From NCBI GenBank assembly GCA_964419225.1, contig CAYQPF010000097.1:1-19116 (forward strand): a DNA stretch of 19,116 bases. The letters run 5' to 3'. Position 1 is the stretch's first letter. Each line of letters begins with the position of its first letter. This document shows positions 15,588 through 19,116 of the stretch, piece by piece. The notes under the pieces are model-generated. The model was not told where the DNA came from and did no database searches. It saw only the letters and a list, made by a program, of their open reading frames with translations. The DNA comes from CAYQPF01 sp964419225 (GTDB lineage: Bacteria; Cloacimonadota; Cloacimonadia; Cloacimonadales; CAYQPF01). Both the position numbers and the translations under genes were made by a program.

Positions 15588-15596
15588 TCTTTTTTT

Positions 15597-15645
15597 ATGG
15601 ACTAAATGGACTATAGTGACAATATGGACTATATGGACTAAATAT
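15597..15645 (+). repeat. left inverted end of the four-helix cassette, five 9-bp units
   Basis: Five gapless 9-mers: ATGGACTAA, ATGGACTAT, AGTGACAAT, ATGGACTAT, ATGGACTAA, then ATAT. It matches the reverse complement of 16300-16348 at 36 of 49 positions without gaps. Confidence 0.75.
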
Positions 15646-15648
15646 TTA

Positions 15649-15677
15649 TTGACATTGTTTTAATTCTACCATAAAAT
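15649..15677 (+). promoter_or_regulatory. sigma-70-type promoter of the four-helix-bundle gene
   Basis: TTGACA (15649-15654), a 17-bp spacer and TAAAAT (15672-15677) form a near-consensus promoter just inside the left inverted end. The predicted start is at about 15684, immediately before the GAGG ribosome site, giving a leader of about 12 nt. Confidence 0.65.
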
Positions 15678-15695
15678 ATACTTTGAGGTATTATT

Positions 15696-16292
15696 ATGGA
15701 TAAGAATGGCTTAATTTGTACACATGGAGGATACAGAAAACTATTAAGTTTTCAGATTTCCCAATTGATTTATGATATTACTGTCCGCTTTTGTGCAAAG
15801 TATATTAATTACAAGAGTAGAACAATTGACCAAATGGTTCAAGCTGCCAGATCAGGAGTCCAAAACATTGCAGAAGGCTCACAAGCATCCGGTACTTCCA
15901 AAAGGACTGAATTAAAACTAACCAATGTGGCCAGAGCAAGTTTGGAAGAATTGAAACTTGATTATGAAGATTATTTAAGACAAAATAATTTGCAACAATG
16001 GGAACATGATAATCCCCTTAGAACCGAGATTACTAACAAAAGATTTCAGAAAGCAGATGATGTAGCAGAGTGGGTAAAGGAAACAAAATTGCGACACACA
16101 AAAGCTCTATTACAAGACAAATATTGTTTCAGTTACGACGAGATTACGGCAAATACTGTTCTTGTCTTATTAGGAGTTGCATCTTCCCTGCTTAACAAAC
16201 AGATAAAGAGATTAGCTTCTGATTTCGAATCAAATGGAGGTTTTACGGAAAAATTGCGACAGGTTCGTGCAAAACACAAGACAAGCAAGTAA
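15696..16292 (+). CDS. four-helix-bundle protein (S23/Avd-like, with 'suffix' domain)
   Basis: This 198-aa protein is mostly alpha-helical. Residues 45-95 contain the hallmark of the 23S rRNA intervening-sequence / diversity-generating-element accessory (Avd-like) family: 'QMVQAARSGVQNIAEGSQA' followed by 'ELKLTNVARASLEELKLDY'. The C-terminal helices (about 125-190: 'NTVLVLLGVASSLLNKQIKRL') fit the 'four helix bundle suffix' variants. Avd-like proteins form basic pentameric barrels that bind nucleic acid; what this variant does is not known. The ATG at 15696 follows GAGG by 7 nt. The gene lies inside a unit with inverted ends, with a promoter of its own. No reverse transcriptase or variable-repeat target is nearby, so it is not a diversity-generating retroelement as such. 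Confidence 0.8.
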   Translation: MDKNGLICTHGGYRKLLSFQISQLIYDITVRFCAKYINYKSRTIDQMVQAARSGVQNIAEGSQASGTSKRTELKLTNVARASLEELKLDYEDYLRQNNLQQWEHDNPLRTEITNKRFQKADDVAEWVKETKLRHTKALLQDKYCFSYDEITANTVLVLLGVASSLLNKQIKRLASDFESNGGFTEKLRQVRAKHKTSK

Positions 16293-16299
16293 TTCTCTC

Positions 16300-16348
16300 A
16301 TATTCAGTCCATTCAGTCCCTATAGTCCATCATGTCAATATCGTCCAT
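16300..16348 (-). repeat. right inverted end of the four-helix cassette, five 9-bp units
   Basis: Read on the minus strand from 16348: ATGGACGAT, ATTGACATG, ATGGACTAT, AGGGACTGA, ATGGACTGA, then ATAT. The inner end starts 7 bp after the stop codon of the four-helix-bundle gene. Confidence 0.75.
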
Positions 16349-16373
16349 CACTACCAGATACCAATTTTCAAGC

Positions 16374-16404
16374 AAAAAAAAACGGCAGTTTCCTGCCGTT
16401 TTTT
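16374..16404. terminator. bidirectional intrinsic terminator
   Basis: AACGGCAG (16381-16388) and CTGCCGTT (16393-16400) form a stem with a TTTC loop. It is flanked by a run of A on the left and T on the right, so each strand has a T-tract after the hairpin. The minus-strand tract is the longer (9 T), and the position 16 bp after the secF stop makes it the secDF terminator; it also ends transcription from the four-helix gene. Confidence 0.88.
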
Positions 16405-16419
16405 ATCTTCTAAGATTTA

Positions 16420-17529
16420 TTATTTTTTCTTAATATTTTCTTTTTTCTTTCTTGCCATATAAACTCTGGCATCAAGTACCAAAGCTGATGCAACGAAGAT
16501 AGAAGAGAAAGTACCAAGGACAATACCGATCATAAAGGTAAGAGCAAAGTCACGAATAACAGATCCGCCGAAAAGCAATAAAGCCATATCGGTTAAGAAT
16601 ACTGTTAACACTGTGATCACTGTTCTGCTCAGAGTTTCATTAATACTTTTGTTGAAGATAACTGTATCACCTTCTTTACGGTAGATTTTCAGGTTTTCTC
16701 TGATTCTGTCAAAGACCACGATCGTGTCGTTGATTGAATAACCGGCGATAGTCAGCAAGGCTGCTAAAACAGTCATTCCGATTTGAACATGAGCGATCGA
16801 CAAAATACCTACAGTAATGAAAAGGTCATGTGCCAGAGCAAAGGCTGCAGCAATACCCCAGGTAAATCTGAATCTTGCCCAAATATAGATGCCAATACCG
16901 GCTAAAGAAATTAAAATTGCCCATAAAGCATTGGTTCTTAAATCATCACCAGCTTTAGGACCTACTTCTTCTTGAGAACGGATCGATGTTTGTTCATTAT
17001 AGTATTGAGGATAATCCTTCTTTACTATTTCAATAATTCTGTCACCCATTCTGCTTTTGCTGACTACAGGTTTTACAACTTCTTTCTGTAAAGTATCTTT
17101 TACAGCAGTGCTTTCACCTGCAGCTACAGCTTTCATTGTGTCTGCAACTACAGCAGCAGGAGTAGCAACCGGCGTTGCTTTTTCTGTATTTACTTTGTTA
17201 GTGACAGTTAAACCTTCACCTTTTGTATGGATCAGAAAATACTTTCTGCCTAGATCACCAGGTGCAGTAATTTCCTGAATTTCGGATTCTTCAATTCCAT
17301 TGTTTTGCAGAGACAGTCTGATCTGATGCACTGTAAGTGCAGGTAATTGACTGTTAGCAGGTGGTGTTAAATCCAATTCCAAGGCCAAACCGCCGGTGAA
17401 ATCAATACTGTATGTTAAGCCAAAGACGATCATGGAAATAATACTTGCAATTGCTAAGATAATCGAAACAACGTATGTATTCTTCCTGAAGCCCATAAAA
17501 TTTACATTAGTGTCGTGAAACATTCTCAT
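16420..17529 (-). CDS. secF: protein translocase subunit SecF
   Basis: SecF works with SecD in the inner membrane, using proton motive force to help preproteins leave the SecYEG channel. This 369-aa protein has six predicted helices (about 19-40, 201-219, 224-245, 250-270, 305-327, 333-355), the 'SIDFTGG' motif after TM1, 'SIRSQEEVGPKAGDDLR' before TM2, and 'LTIAGYSINDTIVVFDRIREN', which is typical of SecF TM4 and its loop. The periplasmic domain carries an unusual low-complexity Ala/Thr/Val/Lys stretch at about 103-160, making it longer than many SecF proteins. The start ATG at 17529 has GGAGG 7 nt upstream, overlapping the secD stop (TAGGAGG); the gap to secD is 11 bp, so the two are co-translated. 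Confidence 0.96.
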   Translation of the reverse strand: MRMFHDTNVNFMGFRKNTYVVSIILAIASIISMIVFGLTYSIDFTGGLALELDLTPPANSQLPALTVHQIRLSLQNNGIEESEIQEITAPGDLGRKYFLIHTKGEGLTVTNKVNTEKATPVATPAAVVADTMKAVAAGESTAVKDTLQKEVVKPVVSKSRMGDRIIEIVKKDYPQYYNEQTSIRSQEEVGPKAGDDLRTNALWAILISLAGIGIYIWARFRFTWGIAAAFALAHDLFITVGILSIAHVQIGMTVLAALLTIAGYSINDTIVVFDRIRENLKIYRKEGDTVIFNKSINETLSRTVITVLTVFLTDMALLLFGGSVIRDFALTFMIGIVLGTFSSIFVASALVLDARVYMARKKKENIKKK

Positions 17530-17540
17530 TATTCTGCCTC

Positions 17541-19116
17541 CTAAATGCTCAGACTTTTGCGAGTCTTATTAGTAATGAAGTTGTCAAATATCGCTCTGGA
17601 CATAACGATGGCAGTAAACATGGAAGCCAAAATACCAATAGAAAGTGTTACTGCAAAACCTCTGATGGGTCCTGTTCCGAATTGATAAAGCACTAATGCT
17701 GTAATCAAGGTTGTCAAATTCGAGTCAATAATTGTAACCATCGCACGGGCAAAACCTGTATCAACGGCATTACGAATCGTTTTTCCATGTCTGATTTCTT
17801 CTCTGATTCTTTCAAAGATCAACACATTCGCATCAACTGCCATACCTACCGAGAGAATTAAACCTGCAATACCAGGCATGGTGAGGGTAGCTCTGAAGAA
17901 TGTTAAAGCAGCTAAGACAAAACCAATGTTAATAATAAGCACACAGTCAGCAATAACACCGGAAAATCCGTAATAAATCATCATGAAAAGAATTACAGCA
18001 AGAGTACCAATTAAGCCGGCCATAATACCGGATTTGATACTGTCTGAACCCAATGTTGGACCAACTGTTCTTTCTTCCTGAATTGATACTGGAGCTGGAA
18101 GATTTCCTGCTTTCAGGACAATTACCAAGTCATGACATTCTTCCATAGTGAAACTACCGGTAATCTGAGCTTCTCCGCCTCTGATCTTATCTTGGATAGT
18201 CGGAGCAACATATACTGTACCATCAAGTACTACAGCAAGTTGTTTCTTGATATTCTGACCGGTTACTCTCTCAAATTTCTTTGCACCTTCTTTATTGAAT
18301 TTTAACAACACATAAGGTTTGTTTGAGGATTTAAATTCTGAACCTGAACCAATCTTGGTTTGAGCATCATTAAGATACTCTCCTGTTAATTCAGCATTCT
18401 GATATAATAAATATAAAGGAATATCTTCCTTGGGCATAGCATCATTTTTCTTGCCTAATGCTAATTGAAAACCTGCAGGTAAATTATTAATAAAGTTTTG
18501 ATCATTTAACAATTTCTCAACTGTGGCTTTATCTTCAACAGATACTGCCATTAAGGAGGATCCGCTACTGGTTAAATTTGTAAAAATCTGACCTGTATCA
18601 TTGGTGCTGTCTGCTACAGTACTATCAGCTTTTGTCTTGATCAATGTTTCAGATTTAGGCTTACCCTTGGAATTATCAAATTCACTTAAGTAAGGATAAC
18701 TTTTTAAATTAGCCTTCAAAAATAAATCCATTTTGTTCATAACCATCTTGCCTTCTTCAGGTGTGGCTACTAACTTAAATTCCAATAAAGCTGTCTTGCC
18801 AATCAATTCTTTGGCTCTGTTGAATTCCTTCAAACCAGGTAACTGAACAACGATCTTGTCTGTTCCTACTGTCTGTATCGATGGTTCGGCTACTCCAAAC
18901 TGATCAACACGGTTTCTGATAACTTCTACTGCTGTCTTCAATGCTTCCTGCTTTTCAGCATTTTCTGTTAGCTTTGACTGATCAACATAAAGAATTATCT
19001 GCATACCACCCTGTAAGTCCAAACCAAGCTTCAATTTTTCTGATGTCCAAAAAGATGGAAGGTTTGGAACGAATAAGGGCATCAAGAAATAAATGGTGAC
19101 TAAGATAAAGAGAACA
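17541..19116 (-). CDS. secD: protein translocase subunit SecD, 5' end beyond the window
   Basis: SecD is the partner of SecF. The reading frame stays open to the window edge: upstream of the first in-frame Met-like codons it still reads 'VLFILVTIYFL', the missing part of TM1, so the true start lies to the right of 19116. Visible features are 'LGLDLQGGMQIILYVD' after TM1 and the P1 region with 'VIRNRVDQFGVAEPSIQ'. A variable periplasmic section with a Lys/Asp/Ser/Thr-rich linker follows, then 'RTVGPTLGSDSIKSGIMAG' before TM2, and 'GMAVDANVLIFERIREEIRHG' in TM4 with the following loop. At least 524 residues are present. The C-terminus ('NKTRKSLSI') is complete and runs into the secF ribosome site. 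Confidence 0.96.
   Translation of the reverse strand, partial: VLFILVTIYFLMPLFVPNLPSFWTSEKLKLGLDLQGGMQIILYVDQSKLTENAEKQEALKTAVEVIRNRVDQFGVAEPSIQTVGTDKIVVQLPGLKEFNRAKELIGKTALLEFKLVATPEEGKMVMNKMDLFLKANLKSYPYLSEFDNSKGKPKSETLIKTKADSTVADSTNDTGQIFTNLTSSGSSLMAVSVEDKATVEKLLNDQNFINNLPAGFQLALGKKNDAMPKEDIPLYLLYQNAELTGEYLNDAQTKIGSGSEFKSSNKPYVLLKFNKEGAKKFERVTGQNIKKQLAVVLDGTVYVAPTIQDKIRGGEAQITGSFTMEECHDLVIVLKAGNLPAPVSIQEERTVGPTLGSDSIKSGIMAGLIGTLAVILFMMIYYGFSGVIADCVLIINIGFVLAALTFFRATLTMPGIAGLILSVGMAVDANVLIFERIREEIRHGKTIRNAVDTGFARAMVTIIDSNLTTLITALVLYQFGTGPIRGFAVTLSIGILASMFTAIVMSRAIFDNFITNKTRKSLSI

Larger units (their letters stand above)
15597..16348 (+). mobile_element. candidate 752-bp cassette: inverted 9-bp-unit ends around a four-helix-bundle gene
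   Basis: The unit consists of 49-bp terminal inverted repeats, each built from five 9-bp units, a consensus promoter just inside the left end, and a single four-helix-bundle gene. No transposase is encoded. The layout recalls the intervening sequences of 23S rRNA genes, where an S23-type protein gene lies between inverted repeats, but this one sits between queE and secF. I see no clear target-site duplication. Confidence 0.5.

Noticed and set aside
15597..15645. CRISPR-like array
   Set aside because: The repeats are 9-bp units without spacers, and no cas genes are present.
15466..15663. Open frame with repeating WTK/WTI tripeptides
   Set aside because: It is produced by the 9-bp units of the cassette end read in frame; there is no ribosome site and it overlaps queE.
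15696..16292. Diversity-generating retroelement
   Set aside because: The Avd-like protein alone is not enough; no reverse transcriptase, template repeat or variable repeat is present.
17541..19085. secD starting at the TTG/ATG near 19085
   Set aside because: The frame stays open to the window edge and the upstream codons encode the rest of the first membrane helix, so the gene is truncated by the window.

Overview
The window looks like chromosomal DNA from an uncultured, AT-rich bacterium of the FCB group, most likely Candidatus Cloacimonadota. The evidence is a very large secreted beta-helix protein with the FlgD-like 'AYPNPFNPST' C-terminal sorting module, low GC content and frequent small non-coding repeats. 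The taxonomy is inferred from protein style only.

Layout. (1) 1-1211, minus strand: two tRNA genes (tRNA-Thr-UGU, then tRNA-Tyr-GUA cut by the window edge) behind a DMT/EamA transporter. Thr-Tyr order is typical of the tRNA cluster upstream of tuf. (2) 1212-3008: repeat-rich, mostly non-coding DNA around one unrecognised 181-aa gene on the minus strand. It holds REP-like hairpins and several short tandem arrays, two of which face each other across the 181-aa gene. (3) 3036-9770, plus: a 2244-aa secreted/surface beta-helix protein with a good sigma-54 -24/-12 promoter in front. (4) 10016-12271, plus: a TPR-containing sigma-54 activator (NtrC-type AAA+ with intact GAFTGA) with its own sigma-70-type promoter overlapped by a palindrome. 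(5) 12560-15587, plus: a tightly overlapping operon of ferredoxin-fused EtfA, an amidohydrolase and QueE, again preceded by a near-consensus -24/-12 element. (6) 15597-16348: a compact cassette with 49-bp inverted ends built of 9-bp units, carrying one four-helix-bundle (S23/Avd-like) gene with its own promoter. (7) 16374-19116, minus: a strong terminator, then secF and the 5'-truncated secD.

How it may fit together. The TPR-AAA+ activator sits between two transcription units that each carry a -24/-12 promoter and share a 34-bp upstream motif found nowhere else that I noticed. The simplest reading is a local sigma-54 regulon joining a giant exported protein to an electron-transfer operon. The second theme is small repeat-bounded gene cassettes (15597-16348, and more weakly 1392-2380) that carry no transposase of their own. 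Both are inferences from sequence patterns. The tRNAs, secDF, queE, etfA and the sigma-54 activator are firm identifications.
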